From Grifola frondosa (lineage: Eukaryota; Basidiomycota; Agaricomycetes; Polyporales; Grifolaceae), in NCBI GenBank assembly GCA_001683735.1, contig LUGG01000010.1, forward strand, positions 248,001 to 312,000: a stretch of DNA of 64,000 bases, read 5' to 3'. The notes under the pieces are model-generated. The model made no database searches. It had not been told where the DNA came from and worked only from the letters and a program-made list of their open reading frames with translations. The position numbers were made by a program, and so were the translations under genes. Below, in pieces: positions 22,038 to 33,600 of this stretch (position 1 is the stretch's first letter; every line of letters starts with the position of its first letter).

Positions 22038-25000
22038 TCACTGCGCCGGCCCCTGCATGAGCCCCAATCTCGAGTTATCCGGGCGCTGCATCACGTCGAC
22101 GAACTGCGCCCACTCCGACAGGCCGAACCCGATCGACGCGCCCCACATCGAGCTTTCGTCCGCGGGGAGCATGTACCCCACGTCCTGCTCCTCCCTGAAG
22201 AAGTGCGCGTGCTGAGGTAGCGGCTGCTGCATCGTCGCGGCCTGCTGTGACGCATACGTCCCCGCATTGTACGACGCCGCAGAGGAGGTCGGGGAGATCT
22301 GTGGCGTGTGGTGATGGGACGGCAGTTGCTGCGCATGCACGGAGGGTCCCTTCAGCGGAGGGACATACGGCGGCGCGGCAGGGCGCTCGGATCGAGAGGG
22401 CGTCCAGCGCACGGACGACACGGGCATCTGCGTATGGGACTGGGACAACGGCTGCCCTTGTGGCGCGCCGTGCAGCTGGGGAATGTCAGGCACAGCCATA
22501 GAGCGGGTTCCCGGTATTCCAGGCGAGGCACCTCCTGTGAGGAAGCCGTCTGTGAGACGCTGGTAGCTCGGAGAGTCCGCTGAGCGTGAGTAGGGCGAGT
22601 CCTGGTATGGGAACGCAAGCGTCCGTACCAGGCTTAGCACCTGTGCCTTCTTTCGCTCCCGCTCTTCTGGGGATCCTCTAGCAGCTCGTCAGAATAGAGG
22701 GGCGCGAGGGCCTGGAGGATCGTGAGCGCCTTATCCGCGACGGGCATCCACCTGCTCTGCTCCAGGGATGCCATGGACTTGCGAATGTTCTCCCGGAAGA
22801 GACTCGCGGCTTCCTGATCGGGTTTCATAATGAGCTGGAAAGAGAAGAACATTGCGGCTGAAAAGACGTGGAAGGGGCCCCAGTTCATGTGGCCGGGTAC
22901 GGCAAGTGCACTGTTCGAGAGAAAGTCGGGGCGTGTCTGACCCACGAGCGCTATGAGCTGAGATGCGGCGCTAACGGCAGTCTCGAGGCTCTCGGGGACT
23001 TTTGCGTAGGGACGATGGAGTGTGAATCTGATATGGTGGTACGCTGTGCGGATAATCACACTCTGCACTCCTAGTCGTCGCACGGACGTGATAGGACTGG
23101 CGAGGCTTCGCGCGATACGGTACTCGTCCAAATCCAGTTCGGGCGGAAGCGAGTCGTACCAATGCATAAGAATCGCGTCCTTCTCTTGCACGGAAGAATA
23201 AGGCACAGCGCGGAAGGAGACGGCGTCATCCATGATGTCGCCAAGGACGTACGCAAGTCTGAAAAGCGCGATGTTGGGCAGGTACAGCCGTCCCGACTGA
23301 TCGAGCGCAGCATCGCAGTAAGACGGGAGCTGCGTATTGAAATGATGCGACGCGATGGAGAGAGGACGGCCAAACATGAATGCCTGCCATCGCTCGAGGA
23401 GGACGATGTGCCACCATGCCCACCGCCTGCGTTCCGCGACGCTTTTCTCGAAGCGGCTTTTGCCCGGGTCGCGATGCAGCCCCATCGCGGTCCCGATCGT
23501 CACCAGTTCCCCTCGCACACTCCATGTCTCCTCGGGTCTTCCTTTGCAAACGTCAGATAATGGCACCGCACGAGCAGGAACTCGACTAGCTCGAGCGTGT
23601 ACGAACGTCCGGGGCTCTCGATCTCGTCGCGATAGCGTCGAAGGGCGGTGTGCATAAGGCCATAGTACTTGTTACCAAGTTCTTCGCACGTTCCTGGCAG
23701 GCTTGCGAGGAGCGCATGTCCCGGCGGCAAGTACCGCGCAGATAGCGCGATAAGAACGCATACGGTGGCAAAGACGATACGGTCGCCGCATTGTCCTGCT
23801 TTGAATCGACCCCACGCAGCTAGCAACGCGGGCTCATTTACGGTTCGATAAATCCAATTGCAATATTCAAAGTAATATTCGATCAAGCCGTCGATCGTGT
23901 GCACGGGAGGAAGCAGCGCAATAAGGTCGTGGTCATAGGTCGCAGCGGCGGGCGTGGTGCTAGCAGTGGACGTCCCAGTTTTGTCAGGATAGGTAGGAGA
24001 GGCGCCATCTGTAGACGATGTTGGATGGTCGCTTGGATCGGAGTCTTCGCGATCAGATGGCTGCACAAGATGAGAGATGAATCAAGGGAAATGAAGAAGA
24101 ATGCCTACAGATATTAAGTGGGAAGCTGCACTTGTTGGTCCCGCGTACAGTCCTCCCGAACCTTGTTGACCAAGCATGCCGGGCGTACGCATGACGGAGG
24201 CATTATTCTTTAATTTGTTTGGGGAAGATCCCTCTGGATCTGGTGAGTGGGTGGCTGTGTTTGGGTATTCATTATAGGGCGTCTGGGTGGCTGACACAGA
24301 CGACCGGCGCGCTGGAGCAGAGAGGGAGGCGGCCGAGAGTGATGAGCGAACAGTTGAACTTTGATAGACGTGGGATTCGAGAAGCGCGAGCGACTGGCGG
24401 ATGCGAGAGAATTCTGCTGCAGGATCTACGGGCGCCGGCTACGATAGAGGAGATGAAAGAAAAGGAAGAGAGTTAGCAAAGTTGAGAATACGGAGAAGAG
24501 ATGTGGACACACTGTTGATCGAAGCCACGAAGAGCAAGATCGGCGTCTTGGCCTTGGTAGCATTGGGCAGTGGTACCTGCGAAAAAGGCAGGTGAGAGAT
24601 TGCGGAGATGATGAGATGATGGGAGATGAGAGAAGGACGGCGAGGACGGCGATGGGAAATGGGATGAGAGGGATAGCGGCAAGTGGCGAGGACGGCGAGG
24701 AACGAACCTCTCAAGACACAGGAAGAACACGGGCGGTTCCTGGATTTCCGAGGACAACGAGGAGATGGGAGATTAGCGAACCAGTCCGAGGACGGGCAAT
24801 GCAGAACTGTTGGAACAGGCTACTGACCTATCGCACTTCAGTTTGCTGTTCCTACAGGGCTCACAGTTGATAGCCTTTCGCGCTCTTTTGGGTGGGTTGG
24901 GTCGAGCGTCCGTAGAGGGGTCGTCCGACAGAGCCATGGCCGCAGCAGGAGAGCGCGCATGTTTGGTCCGGCCTGCTGACGGTTGGGAGGTCGATGCCGA

Positions 25001-25042
25001 GGACAGATTACCGTTTGGATTGCCGGGGTGAGTGACTGGCAT
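22038..25042 (-). CDS. Zn2Cys6 fungal transcription factor (Fungal_trans domain)
   Basis: Nuclear DNA-binding regulator; target genes unknown. The binuclear zinc cluster is encoded across three exons: CEPCRNSKLKCDR, then NRPCSSCVLR, then GTTAQCYQGQDADLALRG. This gives the six Cys in the usual CX2CX6C...CX2CX6-8C order. A short helix linker follows (AEFSRIRQSLALLESHVYQS). The regulatory middle domain has IEYYFEYCNWIYRTVNEPAL, FLLVRCHYLTFAKEDP and RGELVTIGTAMGLHRDP, then RRRWAWWHIVLLERWQAFMF and GRPLSIA. The C-terminus is Pro/Gln/Ser-rich. Two frame breaks are each repaired by one more base in a homopolymer: GGG at 23,534-23,536 and GGGG at 22,669-22,672 (plus-strand view). The N-terminal start at 25,042 gives 60-odd residues before the cluster. 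Confidence 0.88.
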
Positions 25043-25733
25043 CTCGTAGGCCTCTCCAGGCGCGAGCTGGTCTCGCCCGCGCGATTCTGCGAACGCCGAA
25101 GGAGGTGAAAACGTCGCACAAACTCGCAGCTGATAGTCCCGCTATGGAGCTAGTAGTTGAATCCCTGGTGATGCCGTGGAGCTAGTCAATGTCGCAGTTG
25201 ACTGGTATGGTGCAAGGAAGCCTGAGAGCGATCTCACTGCCAGGGCGCCTCCACGCTCGGATTTCGGAAACGTGTAACGTGCAAGCCTCCAAATCCCTTG
25301 TGTTTAGCGAATGTCACACTCCCCTGCCAGAATATAGCCTTTGCAGCTCCGCAATTTCCTTGTTACTGCCGCCGATGAGCTGGTCCGTTTTGCACTCCTT
25401 GGACCGTGGAAGCGCAAACACCCATTTATGGAAGACGACGGCTGCGATGCTGTCAGCCAATCGCTGGTCCTATTCGCTATCTGACCAGCAAGATGGAATG
25501 TCCGAGAAACCTGCATCCACAGCATATCGCCAGACACGACGAGTACATGAGCAAAGTGTTTGAACAAGAAGGAGTACTCAAGACGAGAAGGCAGCTAGAA
25601 AGTTGTTCATGAATTCTGAAATTGATTTTCGTTTTATGGACTAGTTATCCGATCTGGACTGATCTAATGATGCAAAATCTAATCTCGCCCCATCACGTGA
25701 TATCACAGCGCTAACTCTCTCAGTGACAGTCGG

Positions 25734-25746
25734 TTCTCGAAACTTC
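25734..25746. promoter_or_regulatory. Perfect three-unit heat-shock element upstream of STI1
   Basis: The sequence TTCTCGAAACTTC matches TTCnnGAAnnTTC exactly, the binding pattern of heat-shock factor Hsf1. It lies about 110 bp before the STI1 start codon. STI1 is a known Hsf1 target in yeast, so the context supports a working site. Confidence 0.75.
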
Positions 25747-25856
25747 GAGTCGCTGTATGAGCTCGACCAGAAACATAATAAAGTCCAGCCTTTGCTCACC
25801 GTGAGGGCAGCATTCAACAACGCGCATATACTCTGTCATAAAGTCGATACACTTTC

Positions 25857-27901
25857 ATGGCTACCGAGCTGAAAGATCAGGGCAACAAGGCCTTCCAGGC
25901 AAAGGATTACGACAAGGCCATTGATCTCTTCTCCCAAGCTATAGCACTTGATCCCAGCAACTTTGTTCTGTTCTCCAATCGCAGCGCTGCCCATGCCGGG
26001 AAGCGCGAGTGGGCAGCTGCACTTCAGGATGCTGAGAAAGTGCGTCTTACAGTCCTCTAGTGTCAGTAATCCACTAACGCGGGAGCTCGTAGTGTATCTC
26101 GATCAACCCTGCATGGTCTAAGGGCTATGCGCGCAAAGGTGCGGCATTACATGGCGAGCGCAAATACGACGACGCGGTCTCTGCATACGAGACTGGTCTG
26201 AAACTCGAGGACAGCCCCGCACTTCGAAAAGGCCTGAAGGAGGTACAGGAGGCCAAAGGTCAGTCTCGCCTCCCCCCTTATCGACTGCATATACTCATCC
26301 GGACCCATCAGCCGCCGACGAGCGTGGAGATGGCGCAGAATCCTTCGGGCTCGGCAAGATGTTCAGCGACCCCAACCTCCTGGGCAAGCTCGCCACAAAC
26401 CCGCGCACACAGAAGCACCTCGCCGACCCCGCGTTCGTACAGAAGCTGCAGATGATCCAGCAGAACCCGCGTCTCGCAGAAAACGCTCTCCAGGACGCGC
26501 GTATGATCGATGTCCTCGGCGTGCTCATGGGCATCGATATGCAGGGCTTTGCGCGCGAGGAAGGCTCCGACGAGCTCCCGCCCGGCTTAGCGAAGGCTGA
26601 CGCCCCGAAGGCATCACCACCGCCCTCTCAGCCCGCCGCGTCGTCCTCGTCGTCCTCGGCATCAAAGCCGTCGACGTCATCGGCTAAGGTAGAGGAAGAT
26701 GTGGAGATGGCCGATGAGACCGATGAGGACGCGCAGGCACGCAAGGAAGCCGAAGCCGAGAAAAGGCTTGGAGCGGACGCGTACAAAACCAAGGATTTCA
26801 CCAATGCCGTAACCCACTTCCAGAAAGCGTGGGATACCTGGCCGAAGGATATCACTTTCCTAACAAATCTTGCTGGTGTGTCCCTCGTGTCTTCTATCAG
26901 TGAAATGCAATCATTGATCCGTCGACGTTGTCATAGCTGCATATTTCGAACAAGGAGAATTCGACAAATGTATTGAATCATGTGAGAAGGCGATTGACGA
27001 AGGTCGCTCAGTAAGTAGCGATCACTCGCAGCGAAAGTCTGCCCTAACACATGTTTCGCCTAGCTGCACGCAGACTTCAAGCTTGTCGCCAAAGCATACG
27101 GCCGCATCGGCAACGCGTATTCGCGCAAAAACGACCTCCCCTCCGCCATCAAGTTCTATGAAAAGTCTCTCACCGAACATCGCACACCCGACATCCTTAC
27201 CAAGCTGCGCGACACCGAGCGCGCGCACGCCGAAGCCGCGCGCGTTGCATACATCGACCCCACGAAGGCGGAGCAGGCGCGCGAGGAGGGCAACACGCTC
27301 TTTAAGGCGGGCGACTTCGCGGGCGCGGTGAAGGCGTATACAGAGGCGATCAAGCGCGATCCGCAAGACCCGCGCGGGTACAACAACCGCGCGAACGCGT
27401 ACACGAAGCTCTTCGCGCTCCCCGAGGCTCTCAAGGACGCGGAGCAGGCGATCAAGGTCGACCCGAAGTTCGTAAAGGCATACATCCGCAAGAGTCACGT
27501 CCTATTCTCGATGCGCGACTACACGAAAGCGATCGAGGCGGTGCAGCAAGCCGCGGATGTGGACGCGGACAAGAAGCACACGCGGGAGATCCAGGAACAG
27601 ATGATGAAATGCCAGCAGGAGCTGTTCAGTCAGCGAGGAACCGAGAGTGAAGAGGAGACGCTTCAGCGGGCGATGCGTGACCCGGAAATTGCGGTGCGTT
27701 TTGATACGTCCTATTGGTGATCGTGGACAACTGACGCAATATGATGCGTCATTGCAGACCATCATGAGTGACCCCATCATGCAGTCTATCCTGCAACAAG
27801 CACAAGCCAATCCTGCTGCTCTGCAAGACCACATGAAGAACCCTACAGTGCGTCAAAACATCATGAAGTTGATCAACGCAGGAATCATCAAGACGCGGTA
27901 G
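25857..27901 (+). CDS. STI1: Hsp70/Hsp90 co-chaperone STI1 (Hop)
   Basis: Cytosolic scaffold that links Hsp70 and Hsp90 through tetratricopeptide repeats. TPR1 starts at the N-terminus (ELKDQGNKAFQAKDYDKAID, with NRSAAHAGKREW). The first DP/STI1 domain lies near 26,360-26,520 (FSDPNLLGKLATNPRT). A Ser/Ala-rich acidic linker follows. TPR2A begins near 26,750 (RLGADAYKTKDFTNAV) and TPR2B near 27,280 (AREEGNTLFKAGDFAGAVKA, NNRANAYTKL). The second DP domain ends the protein (MSDPIMQSILQQAQANPAAL, then LINAGIIKTR). About 600 residues, normal length. Six or so short introns. The frame is intact by eye. It is divergent from the transcription-factor gene and carries an upstream heat-shock element. 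Confidence 0.95.
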
Positions 27902-28127
27902 GCGGAATGGGGCGTTCGTGTACTTTTGTGAATAGCATTTGTTGTGTTGAACAGGGGTTTTTTTGGCAACGAATATTTTGCATTGTATCTATACTGATCA
28001 TACATCAAACATTCTTCTATGTATTTCTATTTTGCTAGCCGAGTTTTTCTCAATCTCAAAGAAACCCTTTCAACCCAGAAAAAATACATTCACTATCCGA
28101 TGTCACTGTACTTTCGCTCCAAAAAGT

Positions 28128-29532
28128 TTAGGGAGAAGCCCACGACCACCCTTGTGTGTCCCCGAAGACCTTCAAGACTTGCCTTTCAAGTGCAATTCTG
28201 TTCTCCTGGTCCTTCCGCTCCTTATTCTCCCGCCACACCGCCACATTCTCATGCACCTCGCGTAGGTTGCATAGCCCCACAACCACCGGCAGATCAAGTG
28301 CTTCCGCCATCCTACACCCGAAACCTACCGCAAGGTTCGGCAAACCCCCTTCCCATTTGTCATCCACGCATAGCTGGCTCGCCTTCTGTGCAGCCTCCTT
28401 CAGCGCGGGCGGCGCGGTGCCAGGTGGGCGGGGCCGGAGTGAGCAGGCCCATGTTGAGCGGGACGCAGTGAGGAGCTGTGGATGCGCGCACGCGTGCGAA
28501 AGTGTGGGCACAAATGCGGCGAGCGTGCTGTTCTGCAGGTGGAGATGCGAATAGGACAGGAGCACGTCCAGCGGTTTGTACGGGGGCGTGTTCACCACCA
28601 GGAGCGCGATGCGGAGCAGGGTTGGCAGCGGGTATCCTAAGACCGCAAAGCGATGAGAAGAGGGCACCAAAAGCGGGAGAGATAGTGGGATCTCACCTGT
28701 GATCCCGATGGCCTTCACTATCCCCTCGTTTTGCAGCTTCCGCAGCTCTGCGATCGCGTCGAGGATCTTCTGGTCTCCTTCTCCCCACACCTTACCTTCT
28801 TGCCCTTCGGCTAAACCGTATTCTGCACTCTTTTCGGCGAGCGACACAGCGTGATTGCCTGCCGTGATCGGACCAACTGGCGTGCATACAAACTCCACGT
28901 CATGTAAATAGACGGTATCCAGGTAACTTGTGTGCAATCGAGAAAGGCTCCGCTGCACACTTGCGCGGATGGTCGCGGGTGAGTAATCAAAATTTTCTTG
29001 GTGCGCGCCATAACGGCCACACTTCGTCATCTGTGGGAAGAAACGAGCTGAGTGGATGGATATAGCCGGCAAGCTAGTATAAACTCTGTTACCAGCTTAT
29101 ACGATGACCGCGGGTATTCGGCTTCGAGGGCCTTGAGAGCGGTTCCCAATACGATCTCCGAAGAGCCATAGTACGGAGAAGTATCGAAGGCACGAATACC
29201 ATATCTTGAAGCCCCGTGAGATCCACGTCAGGGAAGGCGCAAGGTTATAACATACCGAAGAGCCAATCTGACGGTACGAACCGGAAGATCACTGCTCAGG
29301 ACATTGTCCGAGGTATAGAAGTGAGAGAACGAGGCTGCGCCAAAAACAATCTCAGGCAAATGCAATGCTCCCACTTCACCCTGCAATGTGATTCAGAATG
29401 TGATTCCCCTATTGTGGGAAGCATCCTCACCAGTGCTAGGCCGGGTTTCGGAACATCCTCGTCTCCGTCAGGGATCTCATTCAGGGGAGGAAGCGTAAAC
29501 ACAGGTTGAGGGGAGTCAAGAGACACAACCAT
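28128..29532 (-). CDS. ARA2: Aldo/keto reductase, D-arabinose 1-dehydrogenase-like
   Basis: NAD(P)-dependent aldo/keto reductase most like fungal ARA2, which oxidises D-arabinose on the way to erythroascorbate. Exons give an N-terminus MVVSLDSPQPVFTLPPLNE, then IVFGAASFSHFYTSDNVL, IRAFDTSPYYGSSEIVLG (active-site Asp and Tyr), TKCGRYG (Lys), LDTVYLHDVEF (His), and AIAELRKLQNEGIVKAIGIT. The C-terminal part has VGFGCRMAEALDLPVVVGLC and ends GWSWASP. Between about 28,405 and 28,460 the frame reads RSTWACSLRPRP, where family members have a segment like PLNMGLLTPAPP, seen here one base out of frame. Thus two opposite single-base changes seem to bracket this stretch. It is convergent with STI1. Confidence 0.83.
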
Positions 29533-29734
29533 GGAGAAGATAGGGAAAAAGAACTAAGGAAAGACGATATACGGTCGAATCGTCGCAATCGTAATTGAGC
29601 GACTGATCATGGCGGGCCGATCACATCCGGTCACACGTGACATAGCAGGAGAAAGCGATGGAATTCGACACGACCAAGTTGTACAGAAGTAGAGTATCAA
29701 TCCTAGGTTGGAACAGGATGGACGAGGGTGCTGT

Positions 29735-30222
29735 TTACAGCTTCTTCCTCTCCCAGCTGCGGGGGAGCATTACAGTCAGCGGTGGAGGAAAGGACACCGA
29801 CGGAAGCACGGCTGATTCACACCTTTTGTCGAATCGTTGGTTGACAGTGAGGAGTTTCGTGCCCTCGTCAGGCTTATATCATTCCAAGGAGTGGGGTTCT
29901 CCTTCGTCCAGACAACTGAAGACACGGCAAATCACGAAGGCTGCTCCTGGAGGGCGATGCATATGCTCTTACCGGTCGGCCCGCGGGCAAGGCGCGTGAG
30001 ATACCAGCTACCACCTGCAACGACAATGCCAACGACGGCGTAGCTTTCACGACGTCAGTATGCTATAGAAGGTGAAGGGAGGCTACTCACATCGGGAGTG
30101 CCTGCGCGTAAGGTGTGTTGAGTGAAACGTTGAACGGTTATTGAACGATGAGTTATGCCGACAGCTCAACAAACCTCAACGGCAAACCAGTTCTTCATGA
30201 ACGACTTGCGCATTTGCGACAT
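29735..30222 (-). CDS. MLRQ/B12D-like respiratory-chain subunit (NDUFA4 family)
   Basis: Small mitochondrial inner-membrane protein of the B12D/NDUFA4 family, a subunit associated with complex I or IV. Five exons join to about 80 residues: MSQMRKSFMKNWFAVE; ALP; YAVVGIVVAGGSWYLTRLAR then GPT; VVWTKENPTPWNDI; PDEGTKLLTVNQRFDK; SWERKKL. A single membrane segment (VVGIVVAGGSWYL) follows the basic N-terminus, as expected. The PTPWNDIKPDEGTKLL part needs one more A (TT at 29,874-29,875 on the plus strand); otherwise the frame shifts. The gene is easily missed because no exon is longer than about 80 bp. It sits between ARA2 and Nup120, all on the minus strand. Confidence 0.82.
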
Positions 30223-30674
30223 GGCTGGCAAGAAACAGGATGCAGGATACAAGGATGCGGTTCTGTTGAACGGAAGAAGGTGACAGTCTTCCGCAACCCT
30301 TCCGCACCCGGCTGGTGAGTTCATTTTTCCCACGCCTCGCCGACGCGTCTCGTCGACGTCTCGCCCGGGCCCGGTCCGTTCTACAACGTTCATCATGCGT
30401 CATTTACTGACGAGGAATGTACGATACACAGCTTCCAAGCATAGAAGTCGTTCGATGGCAGGTTATAGAAAAAATACAAAAAGCGTATCACAGGCAGGCA
30501 GACATGGAATCCTATATATCAGCTGCGCCACTAGTGATCCTCATGCCGATCGCAACGTTGGAGGCGACGGTGATCTCAATAAAACATACAGTACATAGGA
30601 TACATCGGTCCATCGGGACGAGATGACCACACGGCATGGTTGAGCTCCACGAAGATCAAGCTCATCGCAGCCAA
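30223..30674. other. Promoter-side interval of the MLRQ-like gene
   Basis: About 450 bp between the nucleoporin stop and the MLRQ-like start. No coding signal was recognised; it should hold the promoter of the latter gene. Confidence 0.4.
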
Positions 30675-33600
30675 TTATCGTGACGACTGGCTGTATTTTT
30701 GCACCCGTTTTACACGGTTGGAAAGCTCAGCGCGCAGCTCTATTTGCAATGCACGACCCTGGGCAGAAAGATCGCTCTGAGATTCTGCGGCAAGCAGCAC
30801 CTGATCGATGAGGGTGTAAGGCAACCAGGTCGCGGATGCAGTCTTGGGCTGTTCTTGTGCCAGGCGTGCATCGCTCTGCAGGAAGGGAGGGTACGAATGT
30901 CAGTAAAGAACACCCCGTAAGAAGTGACTGGCCCATTGACCCTGTGCATCAAGGACAGCGTGTGCTCCAAAGCGGATTCGAGAACCTCATACCGCAAACA
31001 CGTCCGAATCAGATATTCCGGATGCTGAGCCTGTTCAAGGGTTTCAATGGAAATCTTTCACTCAGCGGCGCGGCTCCGGAGACTCACCTCTAATGTGTGG
31101 ATCAGCCACGGCGGTGGAGGGGATGTCCTGTCCCACGCAAGCGTAGTCTCAAACGTCACCTTAGTGTAGCGGTAGTCGGTTTCGGGGCCGTCGTGCCGCT
31201 CCAGAGACTGCCGGAGGTATCTCCAACCTCTGTCGGCAGGCGTGCCGGGCCAAGACGAGACTTTATCAGTAAGCAACCAGTCAGAGGTGTCCTCCCCCCT
31301 GCAGAATTGTATTAGCGCGAGCTCGTTGGAAGCAAAATGAATCAATTACAGAACAGCATCTGGATCGTGACTGCCTCAAACACCGGGCAGTCAGATGACC
31401 GAACAAATCGGACATATCGACATTGAGGCTACGCGCAGTAGCCATGGCGGTGTTGAAGCGGTCGGAATGGGCTAGTCTCAGCACGATGGAGGGTGGCGAC
31501 AGCAGAAATTCTGGGGACGCAACATGTGTAGAGCATCGATAACATCTTTTTCGGAATAACTCACCACCAGCCGACAGCAACGTGGGGTCCCTTCTAACTA
31601 GCTCAAGTCGAGCGGACAGTAGTGCATATTCGTACTGCATGTCTGCCAATTCTACGATCTCAGTATCCCGTTTGCCCAGTGCATATCTGCCTTCTGGGAT
31701 GTGCTTCGAGAGCTTGCGGCGCTTGCGCGGCTGGAAGCGATCATGAATCGTGGCTTTCTTTACCGAGAAACTTCCGCTTACCTCATGTCCGGTCTCTGCC
31801 GTAACGGGAAGGACAATCCACGCAGTCTTTCGGTCAATGAGGGACAGCGCATTGATCCCAACGACATAAGCTTCGAGCTGCATTTCCGCGACGGTGATGA
31901 AAGTGGACTTTTCACCGATAAGGGCACCAAGCTTCCTCGCCCGTTGATACATCGCGAGCGCCGCTGCAACCACGCCGGAACCGATTAAACCTCATTGGCA
32001 ATCCCCCGAAACGAGGATGGGAACTCACCGTTTCGATAGTCCCCCCTGGAGACATACCACGTGTAGAGAATCCGCGAATAGAACGGCCGAACGCGAGGGT
32101 CAGCATTCCGAGTCTTGAATGACAATGCATCTTCCACTTCGTCCGCCAATCCGCAGAAATTGAACGCCATGAGTTGTTCGACGGCATTCTCCTCGCACAT
32201 ACGGTATACCAGTTGACCGATACAGTCGCGCTTTCTGCAAATTCATCAGTGCGTTGTAAGGTTTCAACGACATCAAAAACGCACAATTTCTCATATGGGG
32301 TGGACACCAAGGTAGTATAGGCATCTTCATACTGGCCTAAGTCGGTGAGGCCTTTTATAACCCCATGCCAAAGGCCGGAGGTGTCAATGTCAGGCGGAGA
32401 GACAGAAAGAGCAAGCTGCATGAAGAAGACGTCGTGACATGCCACAGAGGCCGCCTTGAACAAGCCAGAGGCATGCAGATAGAAATCAAACTCTGTTGGG
32501 AGAGCTCCGCGCCAGGCATAACCGCAGCTAATGCCGCCGAGTCTTCGCGCGACAGTGCATTGTTGGGCCTGGGGAGAAAATAACGTGAGTGACATGATGA
32601 CGACTGTTATGGGCGTAACAGACCAAAGCTGGCAGCCAGGCCTTCCATGACGGCAGCAGCGTCATCAAAACGACCCTCATCTAACCACAATCGACCCAAC
32701 ATGTACATCACACCAGGAGTACGAGGAAGCCATGCCAATACTTCCTTTGCCACCACCCGATAGCCAAGAACAAGTAGCGTATCACAGAAGAGTACCTCGA
32801 ACTTGGTTGCGTGCGCGGGAGATACAGATTGCAACAAGCCGGTCCCATCTAGGAAATGGTGCGGCAGAACCTGGAAGACCGGGAGCATAGGCATACTGGT
32901 CAATGAGCCGATGAACTAGTGAGTATGTCGGAGAGAAATTGGCCCGGTTAGAGGAAACGTTCATGTTCCGCAATTTGACTATGACATCGTCCTCGCCGTC
33001 ATCCAGTGCGGATGCTATGGACTTATCTCCCGCAGACTGCCGCGCCACATAACGCAACATCGCGATTCCTCGAAACACCACAAAAATCTCGGCGAGAAGA
33101 GAAGGCTCCCACCTGGGAAGGTCATCGGAGAGAATAAATAGCAGCGTCATAAGGATAGACAAGGTCATATCTCGCATGTACAGACGCAGTGATGTAAGAG
33201 GCAGTAAGCGCCTTCGTCCAATTCAAATTGTTGGCTGGATGGGCGAAGGGATCGGTATCTTCCGTTTTACATCCTTGTCGAAGCCACCACGATGTCAAGG
33301 ACTGACCGAGCAGCTGCTTGAATGTCATCCACGGTCTGCAGGCGACCGATAATCCAACTCTCCAAGCCTTCGTCGAGACTGTCCCGGAAGCGCGATCTGT
33401 CTGCTTGATCTTGGATAATATCAGCATACGGGAACGCGATCTCCTGGTGGACTATATCGACAATTCGGCTTCCAGGGTGTTCATCAGCCGAGGGCCAAGT
33501 TTAGTGCGTATTGTCCATAGGATATCCAGTAGAGGAATGAAATGATCTACAGGGACAGCCATGCAGAGCTTCTTGTGCAGCTCGAGAGGCAAATCTTCAG

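Noticed and set aside
27022..27498. Minus-strand frame of 158 codons, Arg/Leu-rich
   Set aside because: Pure antisense shadow of the TPR2 exons of STI1.
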